Assembly: GCA_026874595.1 (NCBI GenBank)
Contig: CM049322.1
Location: forward strand, 2,963,900-3,027,899
From: Sipunculus nudus
Taxonomy: Eukaryota > Annelida > Sipuncula > Golfingiida > Sipunculidae
Length of the DNA stretch: 64,000 bases
Reading direction: 5' to 3'
The position numbers were made by a program, and so were the translations under genes. This document shows positions 46,976 to 58,597 of this stretch, piece by piece (position 1 is the stretch's first letter; each line of letters starts with the position of its first letter). The notes under the pieces were generated by a model. The model was not told the origin of the DNA, made no database searches, and saw nothing but the letters and a program-made list of their open reading frames with translations.

Positions 46976-47436
46976 ATGTAGGTTTTCAAATAAATATTGA
47001 TTTCAGTATTTTCACTGGAAAATAATGGCCACTTAGTTTAAATACAAAAATTTACTAGTAGGCAGTTTACCTAATTTTAAGAAATAATTGCCCAGTAAAC
47101 AAAGATAAAAATGTCTGGCTGCTTATTGCCTTACAACATGAAAAGTTGAAACTCATAATTAATGATACTTCATTTAGTTTTGGACCAAATCAACCAAAAC
47201 TGTTGTGTACTTGTGCAAAAGTAAAAGAACACCTGTGTTGTGATAACAGTTGTTACACATCAATGAATTGTATTCAAAGGCATGCAACTTTTTTAATGTG
47301 AATTGAATTTGAACTGAATCAATAATATTTGAACAAAATTGGAACTGATATTTTTCTCAGAAACATGGAGGTGAATTCGAATTGAAGTTTCATAAAAGTT
47401 CTTGATAGGAATTGAACAAATTTAATTGACTAGTGG
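46976..47436. other. AT-rich spacer, no feature seen
   Basis: No gene or clear repeat is visible. Confidence 0.5.
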
Positions 47437-49135
47437 TCAGAGTAACAGTGATGATATCATTGTATTGCAGTGACAGTGAAGATGTTAGTGTGATGCAGTG
47501 ATAGTGATGATGTTGGTGTGATACAGTGACAGTGGTGATGTATATATGTAATGCAGTCACAATGAAGATGACGGTGTGATGACTACTAGTGACAGTGGTG
47601 ATATATATATGTAATGCAGTAACAGTGATCATGTTGGTGTGATGCAGTGACAGTCATGGTGTTGGTGTGATGAAGTGGCAAGGATTATGTACTTGTGATG
47701 CAGTGACAGGGATTATGTAGGTGTGATGCAGTGACAAGGATTATATAGGTGTGATGCAGTGACAGGGATAATGTAGGTGTGATGCAGTGACAGGGATTAT
47801 GTAGATGTGATGCAGTGACAGGGAATATGTAGGTGTGATCAAGTGACAGGGATTATGTAGTTGAGATGCAGTGACAGGGATTATGTAGGTGTGATGCAGT
47901 GACAGGGATTATGTAGGTGTGATGCAGTGACAGGGATTATGTAGGTGTGATCCAGTGACAGGGATTATGTAGGTGTGATGCAGTGACAGGGATTATGTAG
48001 GTGTGATGCAGTGACAGGGATTATGTAGATGTGATGCAGTGACAGGGATTATGTAGGTGTGATGCAGTGACAGGGATCATGTAGATGTGATGCAGTGACA
48101 GGGATTATGTAGGTGTGATGCAGTAACAAAGATTTTGTTGGTATGATGCAGTGACAGGGATTATGTAGATGTGATGCAGTGACAGGGATTATGTAGGTGT
48201 GATGCAGTGACAGGGATTATGTATATGTGATGCAGTGACAGGGATTATGTAGGTGTGATCCATTGACAGGGATTATGTAGTTGTGATGCAGTGACAGGGA
48301 TTATGTAGGTGTGATGCAGTGACAGGGATTATGTAGATGTGATGCAGTGACAGGGATTATGTAGGTGTGATCCAGTGACAAGGATTATGTAGTTGTGATG
48401 CAGTGACAGGGATTATGTAGGTGTGATGCAGTGACAGGGATTATGTAGATGTGATGCAGTGACAGGGATTATGTAGGTGTGATGCAGTGGCAGAGATTAT
48501 GTAGGTGTGATGCAGTGGCAGGGATTATGTAGGTGTGATGCAGTGGCAGGGATTTTGTAGGTGTGATGCAGTGGCAGGGATTATGTAGGTGTGATGCAGT
48601 GACAGGGATTATGTGGGTGACAAAGTAACATTGATGATGCCAGTATATTGTAGTGACACTGATGATGTATATGTAATGCAGTGACAATGAAGATGACAGT
48701 GTGATGTAGGTGTGATACAGTGATGATGTAGGTGTGATACAGTGGCAGTGATGATGTAGGCATAGTGCGGGCAGAGTTATTATGTAGGTATGATGCAATG
48801 ACAGTGATGGTGTTGGTGTGATGCAGTAACAGTGTTCATGTTGGTGTGATGCAGTGACAGGGAATATGTAGGTGTGATGAAGTGACAGGGATTTTGTGGG
48901 TGTGATGCTGTGACAAGGATTATGTATCTTAATTTGATGCAGTGACAGGGATTATGTAGGTGTGATGCAGTGGCAGGGATTATGTAGGTGTGATGCAGTG
49001 ACAGGGATTATGTAGGTGTGATGAAGTAACATTGATGATGTTACAAACTTGGTGTGATGAAGTTGCGGTGATGACGTTGTGGACTTAGTGTAATGAAGTA
49101 ACAGTGATGATGTTGTTGACCTGGTGTGATTAAGG
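47437..49135 (+). repeat. 28-bp minisatellite, array 3 (about 60 copies)
   Basis: The period is 28 bp with a homogeneous central part (GACAGGGATTATGTAGGTGT units, 47650-48610) and more diverged edges resembling arrays 1 and 2. The apparent His/Ile-rich open frames on the minus strand are repeat artefacts. Confidence 0.9.
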
Positions 49136-49758
49136 AAAACAATATGAACAGTAAATAATACAATGTGAAATCATATATTAATGTTACACAGTGGAGTATG
49201 GAACATTTTAACTGTATTGAACATTATTGTACATCAGTTGTCATAATGCCATCTTATGTTTTATTCATTTAGGTCAGATACCTGGTTAATACAAAAGCTG
49301 TGATCTGTACAGAATACAGAAAATGACTGAAAGGAGGAAATAACAAGAAACACATCAAGAAAGTAGGAGGAAGGCAAGCAAGCTGAGGCATGGTGTCAGT
49401 CACCACAGAAAGTACAGAACACACTGATCACCTGTAAAATAAAGACACATACTGCATTTTGTTGAGGGATGGGATATTTAGTTTACACAGAACTGAACAG
49501 TGAAAAAAAAGCGCAAACATTTTCTTAGAAATTTAAAATTGCTTTAAAGACATTGCTGGTTTACACATATTTTTATATTAGAAAATGAATAAGTTCTGTC
49601 ATATGATACTCTCAGAACAATTAGTGTAGGCATCATATAATAGTTCATGTACATATGATTGATTATGAGGTCAGACACAGCTCAGACAAATACTTTTGTA
49701 ATTATTATTGTATTTTTTAGTATACTCTTTGTTACTTTATAAGCATGTTGATATATAA
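49136..49758. other. Non-repetitive spacer, possible terminal exon, unproven
   Basis: A stretch at about 49273-49460 lacks repeats, follows a CATTTAG acceptor-like site and contains an AATAAA at about 49438. It has no open frame of note. It could be a non-coding 3' exon, but I cannot support this beyond those two signals. Confidence 0.2.
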
Positions 49759-51912
49759 ATGTTACACTAAAAATGTGAAATTGCCCATTTCATGAAATGT
49801 GCAGCCATTTAGCCCATCCCATTTTATTTGCAAGTAAACAAATTATTATTGGCCATTTCATGAAATGGACACATTTAAAACCAAGAATTTCTGCTAGATT
49901 CTGGTCATACAAGCTCTCCTACCAAACCAAAAGTTGGGTCACTGTGACTTCGTTCCTTCAAGAAATTAAGGAAAAACCTCAAATTTCATTTTAAAACCTA
50001 TTATCACACTTCAGAAGTGCCTAATATTAAAATCACTGATCTGTTTTTCTTAATATTTACCAGAAGTATTCTCCTATATATATTTCCTATATACCTGCCA
50101 GAAATTAAGTCTGTTAAGTGTAATTTCCTGAAGTTATAGGCCTGAACATAGCACACTTTGTAAAAAATCAGGCAAAATATTTACTCACTTAACATGAATT
50201 TTTTTAAAGCTAGAGACGTTTTTTCCAAGTATATAACTTTGTTTAATTAAGATTCAATATATACCCAAAATTAGATAAGAATTTGGTAAATGTTTTAAGT
50301 TATTAGCATAAAAATAAAATCAGTTCCTTAAATTTTGCCCATCTTTGACCATGGCATGTTTTTTTTTCCTGTGAGTACCATTAATTTAACTTTGTTTAAA
50401 TCTGAAATTTGAAAATCAAAGCTTGAAAATTAGGCTAGTTATTGAATTTTTTTTCCTGAGGGTCTATTATAGTCACATGGTTTGTCCAGATGCAGGCAGC
50501 CCACTCCTGGTCACTGGAAGTCAGCTATGCCAGGGTTCCTGTTTTGTTACAGTCATTGGGGGAGATCCCCTGCTGTGACAGGTGTACAGTTATTCTCATA
50601 GCACACCCTTGCACCTGTGGACTGGGGACATTTGTTTAATTCAACTGTATAGATTTTATAAAATAAAAAAATATATATATATATCTACTAATATATATTA
50701 TTAAAAAAATAGATCCAATTGAACAAATGTTTAAACTACTGGACTGTCAACAATTTATCAAAAAGCCAGCCACTGATCATGGTAATATATACATCGTATG
50801 TACACACACTTCTCACATGCTTCAATTTAACATTAGGAAATGCATGGTGTGGTCACAAAATATTATATTCAACAATTTCTTACTCATCAATACAAACCAA
50901 TCATGTCAACCAGCCATGGTTTATATTACCTTTTCCTCTTAGACTTTATCTCCATTTGATATTATTTAGATTTTTACCTTCAAGTCAACTTCAGCTGAGC
51001 ACAGTGACCCATAGGTCTCTTGTTTAATGATTGATGTACTGACATATTATTTATAGTATCATTTTACGTTTCTGACATCTCAAAGAGAACATACTAATAA
51101 CACTATGATATTGAATGATGGGGTGTTTATCACTAATCCAGATCTTGTAACCCTCCAAATGATTTTTGTGTAAATTAATCTGTTTACATTGATCTGCTAC
51201 ATGTATGGTAAATATTCCTGTCATTTCTTCTAGTTCTCCACACTTCATGTACGTAAACTACTCCTAACATTTCTGTTTATCTTAGTATTTGTCAGCACTA
51301 AGCAGAAAAATAAAATAAAGTATAAAAATTAAGTAAATTTCAGTTACCAGTCCATGTTTTATATATTAAGTTGAAGAAATATAAGCTCACAATATGTAAT
51401 GTTTCAATATTTTATATGCTTAAACTGTATTTGATAGGAAATGTGCTCCAAAATGTGTATACACCACAACCATGCATGAACATCTACCAGTAGACACTTT
51501 TCTAAACTTTGAATAAAATATTTCTATACGATTAATGAATGCTACTAAAAATACAATAGGTTAATCACTTGAAAATGGCAAATATAGTTATTTGATTAGG
51601 TGGTTAAAAAACAAACAACAAATTAAAATATGTGTACTCAATACTAACTTTCAGTTTAGTCAGTTAATGAGGAGGTATTTGAAGGTTACATTAATTGAGT
51701 GAATAGATTAATAGTTATCATATATGAAACTTAAAGGAAAACCAGCAACTAATAATGTATGTTTCTTACAAAATTAAATTAATCAAACTAAATAAAATGT
51801 GACATATATCTTAATAATATTAAAGACACTTAATATCTGATTCAACAATAAATATGAAATTTAATATCTGGCATTTCATGAAATGGGCGATTTCACATTT
51901 GATGGGTAACAT
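49759..51912. mobile_element. 2.15-kb structure with about 40-bp inverted ends containing CATTTCATGAAATG
   Basis: The left end (ATGTTACACTAAAAATGTGA, then AATTGCCCATTTCATGAAATG) and the reverse complement of the right end (ATGTTACCCATCAAATGTGA, then AATCGCCCATTTCATGAAATG) agree at most positions over about 41 bp. The interior holds a further palindrome CCATTTCATGAAATGG near 49853 and a family-1 body and tail (49900-51024). A clear target duplication could not be resolved in the (TA)-rich flanks, so this may be a non-autonomous TIR element or two inverted solo copies. Confidence 0.6.
49900..51024 (+). repeat. Hairpin-headed repeat family 1, headless copy
   Basis: The body from CTCTCCTACCAAACC is colinear with the 34.2 and 58.7 kb copies and ends with the tail CAGCTGAGCACAGTGACCC then ATAGGTCTCTTGTTT. 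The hairpin head is missing. It lies within the CATTTCATGAAATG-ended structure. Confidence 0.65.
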
Positions 51913-52315
51913 ATATATTCTCTTGGAATTTTAAAGTTTGAGTTTTACAATTTGAAACAATGACCTGGTGTTACTTTGGCCAACAAATATAATTTAATAA
52001 GTCAAAGTAGGTTGGGACCGACTTTGGACTTCATAAAAAAAATTGTTTAAGTCTAGGAAACCATGCCTTATAATAAAGTCTATCTGCTACGACTATCTGC
52101 AAGCTTTCAGTGATCATCATTTTAAACAATTTAACTAAAACATTACCAATTTTGGCCACAGTAACACTGGGTTATTTTATATCAAGTCTTGTGCATTTGC
52201 ACATTTATATATACTATTATAATTTTGGGGTGTTTATTTGAGTTTATTTATTGCATTTATAATGATAGTATACAATTTCACAATAGCTATCCACCTGTCA
52301 TGTGACAAATTGATT
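51913..52315. other. AT-rich spacer, no feature seen
   Basis: No gene or repeat is recognised. Confidence 0.45.
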
Positions 52316-55300
52316 ACCACACCTGGTGTTCTGGTGTCATGTGACAGTGTCTACCACACCTTGTGTGTCCTGGTGTCATGTGACATAGTGTCTACCACAC
52401 CTTGGGTGTCCTGGTGTCATGTGACACAGTGTCTGTCACACCTTGTGTGTCCTGGTTTTCACGTGACAGTGTCTAGCACACCTTGTGTTTCCTGATGTCA
52501 TGTGACACAGTGTCTACCACACCTTGTGTGTCCTGGTGTCATGTGACACAGTGTCTGTCACACCTTGTGTGTCCTGGTTTTCATGTGACAGTGTCTAGCA
52601 CACCTTGTGTGTCCTGGTGTCATGTGACACAGTGTCTACCACACCTTGTATGTCCTGGTGTCATGTGACAGTGTCTACCACACCTTTTCGTCCTGTTGCC
52701 ATGTGACAGTGTCTACCAAACCTTGTGTGTCCTGATGTCACATGACACAGTGAATACCACACCCTGTGTGTCCTGGTGTCACATGAAAGTGTTCTACAGC
52801 TTGTGTGTCCTGGCGTCACATGAAAGTTACTACCACACTTTGTGGGTTCTGGTGTCATATGACAGTGTCTTCCACACCATGTGTTTCCTGATGTCATGTG
52901 ACACAGTGTCTTCCACACCTTGTGTGTCCTGGTGTCATATGACAGTATCTACCACACCTTGTGTGTCCTGGTGTCATGTGACACAGTGTCTGCCAAACCA
53001 TCTGTGTCCTGGTGTCATATGACACAGTGCCTATCACACCTTGTGTGTCCTGGTGTCGTGTGACACAGTGCCTATAACACCTTGTGTGTTCTGGTGTCAT
53101 ATGACACAGTGTCTACCACACCTTGTGTGTCCTGGTGTCATATGACAGTATCTACCACACCTTGTGTGTCCTGGTGTCATGTGACACAGTGTCTGCCAAA
53201 CCATGTGTGTCCTGGTGTCATATGACACAGTGTCTTCCACACCCTGTGTATCCTGGTGTAACATGACACAGTGTAAACCACACCTTGTGTGTCATAGTGT
53301 CACATGACAGTGTTCCACACCTTTTGTGTCCTGGTGTCATGTGACAGTGTCTTCCACTCCTTTTGTGTCCTGGTGTCATGTGACACAGTGTCTATCACAC
53401 CTTGTGGGTCCTGGTGTCTTGTGACACAGTGTCTGTCACACCTTGTGTGTCCTGGTGTCATGTGACAATGTCTAGCACACCTTGTGTGTCCTGGTGTCAT
53501 GTGACACAGTGTCTGCCACACCTTGTGTTCTGGTGTCATGTGACACAGTGTCTGCCATACCATGTGTGTCCTGGTGTCATGTGACACAGTGTCTGCCACT
53601 CCTTGTGTGTCCTTGTGTCATGTGACAGTGTCTACCACATCTTGTGTGTCCTGGTGTCATGTAAAAGTGTCTACCACACCTTGTGTTTCCTGGTGTCATG
53701 TGACAGTGTCTACCACATGTTGTGTGTCTCGTTGTTTTGTGACAGTGTCTACCACACCTTGTGTGTCCTGGTGTCATGTGACAGTGTCTACAACATCTTG
53801 TGTGCCCTGGTGTCATATGACAGTGTCTACCACATCTTGTGTGTCCTGGTGTCATGTGACAGTGTCTACCACATCTTGTGTGTCCTGGTGTCATGTGACA
53901 GTGTCTACCACACCGTGTGTGTCCTGGTGTCATGTGACAGTGTCTACCACACCTTGTGTGTCCTGGTGCCATGTGACAGTGTCTACCAAACCTTGTGTGT
54001 CCTGATGTCACGTGACACAGTGTATACCACACCCTGTGTGTTCTGGTGTCACATGAAAGTGTTCTACAGCTTGTGTGTCCTGGCGTCACATGAAAGTTAC
54101 TACCACACTTTGTGGGTTCTGGTGTCATATGACAGTGTCTACCACACCCTGTGTTTCCTGATGTCATGTGACACAGTGTCTACCACACCTTGTGTGTCCT
54201 GGTGTCATGTGACACAGTGTCTGTCACACCTTGTGTGTCCTGGTTTTCACGTGACAGTGTCTAGCACACCTTGTGTGTCCTGGTGTCATGGGACACAGTG
54301 TCTACCACACCTTGTGTGTCCTGGTGTCATATGACAGTGTCTACCTCACCTTGTGTGTCCTGGTGCCATGTGACCTTGTCTACCAAACCTTGTGTGTCCT
54401 GATGTCACATGACACAGTGTATACCACACCCTGTGTGTCCTGGTGTCACATGAAAGTGTTCTACAGCTTGTGTGTCCTGGCGTCACATGAAAGTTACTAC
54501 CACACTTTGTGGGTTCTGGTGTCATATGACAGTGTCTTCCACACCCTGTGTTTCCTGGTGTCATGTGACACAGTGTCTGTCACACCTTGTGTGTCCTGGT
54601 GTCATATGACAGTAAATACCATACCTTGTGTGTCCTGGTGTCATGTGACACAGTGTCTACCACACCTTGTGTGCCCTGGTGTCATGTAACACAGTGTTTG
54701 TCACACCTTGTGTGTCCTGGTGTCATATGACAGTATATACCATACCTTGTGTGTCCTGGTGTCATGTGACACAGTGTCTGCCAAACCATGTCTGTCCTGG
54801 TGTCATATGACACAGTGCCTATCACACCTTGTGTGTCCTGGTGTTATGTGACACAGTGCCTAAAACACCTTGTGTGTTCTGGTGTCATATGACACAGTGT
54901 CTACCACACCCTGCGTGTCCTGGTGTCATATGACAGTATCTACCACACCTTGTGTGTCCTGGTGTCATGTGACACAGTGTCTGCCAAACCATGTGTGTCC
55001 TGGTGTCATATGACACAGTGTCTTCCACACCTTGTGTATCCTGGTGTAACATGACACAGTGTAAACCACACCTTGTGTGTCATAGTGTCACATGACAGTG
55101 TTCCACACCTTTTGTGTCCTGGTGTTATGTGACAGTGTCTTCCACTCCTTTTGTGTCCTGGTGTCATGTGACACAGTGTCTATCACACCTTGTGGGTCCT
55201 GGTGTCTTGTGACACAGTGTCTGTCACACCTTGTGTGTCCTGGTGTCATGTGACAATGTCTAGCACACCTTGTGGGTCCTGATGTCATGTGACACAGTGT

Positions 55301-55836
55301 CTGCCACACCTTGTGTTCTGGTGTCATGTGACACAGTGTCTGCCATACCATGTGTGTCCTGGTGTCATGTGACACATTGTCTGCCACACATTGTGTGTCC
55401 TGGTGTCTTGTGACACAGTGTCTGCCACACCTTTTGTGTCCTGGTGTCATGTGACGATGTCTAGCACACCTTGTGTGTCCTGGTGTCATGTGACACAGTG
55501 CCTGCCACACCTTGTGTGTCCTGGTGTCATGTGACAATGTCTAGCACACCTTGTGTGTCATGGTGTCATGTGACACAGTGTCTGCCACATCTTGTGTGTG
55601 CTGGTGTCATGTGACAGTGTCTAGCACACCTTGTGTGTCCTGGTGTCAAATGAGATAGTGTCTACCACACTTTATGGGTCCTGGTGTCATGTAACACAGT
55701 GTCTATCACACCTTGTGAGTCCAGGTGTCACATGAGACAGTGTCCACCACACTTTGTGTGTCATGAAGTCATGTGACACAGTGTCTGTCACACCTTGTGT
55801 GTCCTGGTGTGACAGTGTTTACCACACCTATCATTT
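52316..55836 (+). repeat. 39/41-bp satellite with higher-order structure (roughly 88 units)
   Basis: The basic unit is 39 bp (CCACACCTTGTGTGTCCTGG, then TGTCATGTGACAGTGTCTA) or 41 bp with an extra CA. Multi-unit blocks recur: an odd block with CATGAAAGTGTTCTACAGC occurs near 52783, 54052 and 54447, and the segment at about 53180-53600 recurs at about 54970-55380 (offset near 1,788 bp). Open frames rich in CVSWCHVT or HMTPGHTRC on both strands are artefacts of the repeat. Confidence 0.92.
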
Positions 55837-55839
55837 GTT

Positions 55840-56268
55840 AGTGTTAACAGATGTACATGTTTGTTAGTGTAAACATATGTACATGTTTGTTAGTGTTAAC
55901 AGATGTACATGTTTGTTAGTGTCAACAGATGTACATGTTTGTTAGTGTCAACAGATGTACATGTTTGTTAGTGTTAACAGATGTACATGTTTGTTAGTGT
56001 TAACAGACGTACATGTTTGTTAGGGTTAACATATGTACATGTTTGTTAGTGTTAACAGATGTGCATGTTTGTTAGTGTTAACATATGTACATGTTTGTTA
56101 GTGTTAACAGATGTACATGTTTGTTAGTGTTAACAGATGTACATGTTTGTTAGTGTCAACAGATGTACATGTTTGTTAGTGTCAACAGATGTACATGTTT
56201 GTTAGTGTTAATAGATGTACGTGTTTGTTAGTGTTAACAGATGTACATGTTTGTTAGTGTTAACAGAT
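55840..56268 (+). repeat. 26-bp tandem array, about 16 copies
   Basis: The period is 26 bp (AGTGTTAACAGATGTACATG, then TTTGTT), with single-base variants (GTCAAC, GACGTAC, CATATG). It directly follows the 39/41-bp array. Confidence 0.92.
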
Positions 56269-56564
56269 CAAGCAAGGCAGCAGGGCACTCACACAGGATG
56301 GTGATGCCTTGGGGATCTAAAAGCACTGTAGCAGAGGTTTGATCTTTAAGTCTGATGCTTGACAACAACACCAAATTCTGGTCATTTGTTGTTCATTTAT
56401 TATCACAAAAATTCTTTACTTTTGTCAATTTCCTTAAAAAGAGCTGCAATCTATGATAATCAAATAATGCCCAAATCAATAAATTGTACTTATTATTTTG
56501 TTGTAAGATAAAAAAAGAAATCATTAAAAGTCCTTGAATAAACTTATGATGATGCTGTTATGAA
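56269..56564 (+). repeat. Spacer module S, copy 2
   Basis: This is a diverged copy of 45178-45460, again placed between a long tandem array on the left and a 28-bp array on the right. Confidence 0.6.
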
Positions 56565-56936
56565 ATGTATTATGGCAGTGATAACGATTGTCTGACTAAG
56601 TGACACTGGTGATGATTATATAGGTGTGATGCTGTGACAGTGATGATGTAGGTGTGATACAGTGATGATGTAGGTGTGATACAGTGGCAGTGATGATGTA
56701 GGCATGATGCGGGCAGAGTAATAATGTAGGTATGATGCAATGACAGTGATGATGTAGGTGTTGTGCAGTGACAGTGATGATGTAGGTGTGATGCAATGAC
56801 AGTAATGATGTAGGTGTGATGCAGCGACAGTTATGATGTAGGTTTGATGCAGTGACAGTTATGATGTAGGTGTGATGCAGTGACAGTGATAATGTTGGTG
56901 TGATGCAATGACTGATGATGTAGGTGTGATCCTTTC
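56565..56936 (+). repeat. 28-bp minisatellite, array 4
   Basis: About twelve diverged units (GTGACAGTGATGATGTAGGT) in the same orientation as the other arrays. Confidence 0.85.
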
Positions 56937-58150
56937 TGTGCAGTATGAATCTGGGTGTCTTTTAGGTAACAGCCCATATCTCAGGAGTTGCTCAATGTAT
57001 TGAGCTGAATGTTTGCATGTTAATAGATCTTGGATATCTCCATCTCGTAATTACCACTGATGGCGCCACCTACAATATTTTTTGCGTAGCGTCCATCTGT
57101 GCTTTTGGTATCTGTTCTTCTTAGTTGTTCCTCAATGTATTGGGGTGAAATTGTGCATATCCATCCATCTTTGAAGGTTTTTTCGTAAACCAAACATGTG
57201 GCACCACCTATCTATCTGGTTTTGTAGAATAAATTAATGCCCTTTTCTCAGGAGTGATTCGGCGTATTGGCATGAAAAGGTGCATACCCATAGATCTTGG
57301 ACCCTTCCATCTTGTACTCAAGACTGGTGGTGCCAGATTCTGCAATCGTTTTCCCCATTGAGTCCATCTGTACGTGTGCTTTGGGTAAAAATTGCTCATA
57401 TTTCAGGGGTGGTTCAAGGTATTGGGCTGAAAATTTGGCATGTCCATCCATCTTGGAGAGTTTTCTTGTAAACCAGACAGGTGGCAGCACCTACTTTCCC
57501 GTTTTTGTGCAATAAATTAATGCCCTTTTCTCAGGAATGATTTACCATATTGGCCTGAAATTTTGTATATCTATAGATCATGGACTCCTCCATCTTGTAC
57601 TCAAGACTGATGGTGCCATCTGCAATCATTTTCCCATGGCGTCCATCTGTACATGTGCTTTGGATGAAAATTTCTCATATCTCTGGAGTGGTTCATAGTA
57701 TTGATCTGAAATTTGGCATGTCCATCCATCTTGGAAAAATTTCTTGTAAACAAGACAGATGGCACCACCTACCTTCCAGTTTCGGTAGAATAAATTAATG
57801 CTCTTTTCTTAGGAGTGGTGTGCCATATTGGCCTGAAATTGTGCATGTCCATGTATCATGGGCTCCTCCATCTTGACCTCAAGACTGGTGGCGCCATCTG
57901 CAATCATTTTCCCGTGGTGTCCATCTGTACATTTGATTTGGCTGTAAATTGCTCATATCTTAGGAGTGGTTCAAGGTATTGGTCTGAAATTTAACATGTC
58001 AATCCATCTTGGAGAGTTTTCTCGTTAACCAGACAGGTGGCGCCAGGTGTTTTTGATGATTAATTAATGCCCTTTTCTCAGAATTTTAGTGGACTATATT
58101 CAGGAGTGGTGTGACACACCACTCAATCCATCCCTCACTTCACCTGTACC
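56937..58150 (+). repeat. GGTGGCGCCACC-type units, second subfamily
   Basis: About four units of roughly 280 bp carry 'CATATCTCAGGAGT', 'GGCATGTCCATCCATCTTGG', 'AATAAATTAATGCCCTTTTC' and palindromes from GGCGCCACC to GTGGCACCACC. The 3' end (ACACCACTCAATCCATCCCT near 58115) matches the family-2 tail. Short open frames inside are not genes. Confidence 0.7.
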
Positions 58151-58597
58151 ACTCTAACTAAAGCACTGATGGCTATGATACTTTGCATGCATTTTGATAA
58201 TGGAGTGTTTCATCAGTTCCTGTACACTTGTAGTGCTACCTGTATTTTTTTCAATTTTTAGGCATTTTTTCTCTATTTATGAGAACTCCAAATGAACTAG
58301 TCATTTGTTAACACAGCACAAACCGTAACTGCTGAACCTAGAATCTTCTAACTTGACATCTTGGGAGACTTATAAAAAATCTCCTTGGAAACCAGAAATT
58401 AGATCTCTGTTATCCATATTCTTTGAGCTATGGGGCTCGTAAGTACCCCCAAGAATAATAAAAAAAAATATACAAAAGCTCTAGTTTCTGAATAACTTAT
58501 GCCCTGATAGCCATGATTCTTTGGATGTATATTGATCATGGAGTGTTTCATCAGTTTCTGCAGACTGGTGGCACTACCTGTATTTTTTCGAATTTTA
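58151..58597 (+). repeat. GAAACCAGAAATTAG-type unit
   Basis: This resembles the units at 61.8-62.9 kb (GGAAACCAGAAATTAGATCTC, CCATATTCTTTGAGCTATGG). No gene is seen. Confidence 0.55.

Noticed and set aside
47437-49135. CRISPR-like array
   Set aside because: The 28-bp units are contiguous with no unique spacers, and the genome is eukaryotic.
52483-55537. Open frames of up to 243 codons on both strands (CVSWCHVT / HMTPGHTRC types)
   Set aside because: Both strands and several frames are open over the same 39/41-bp satellite, with no start context, introns or composition change to suggest a gene.
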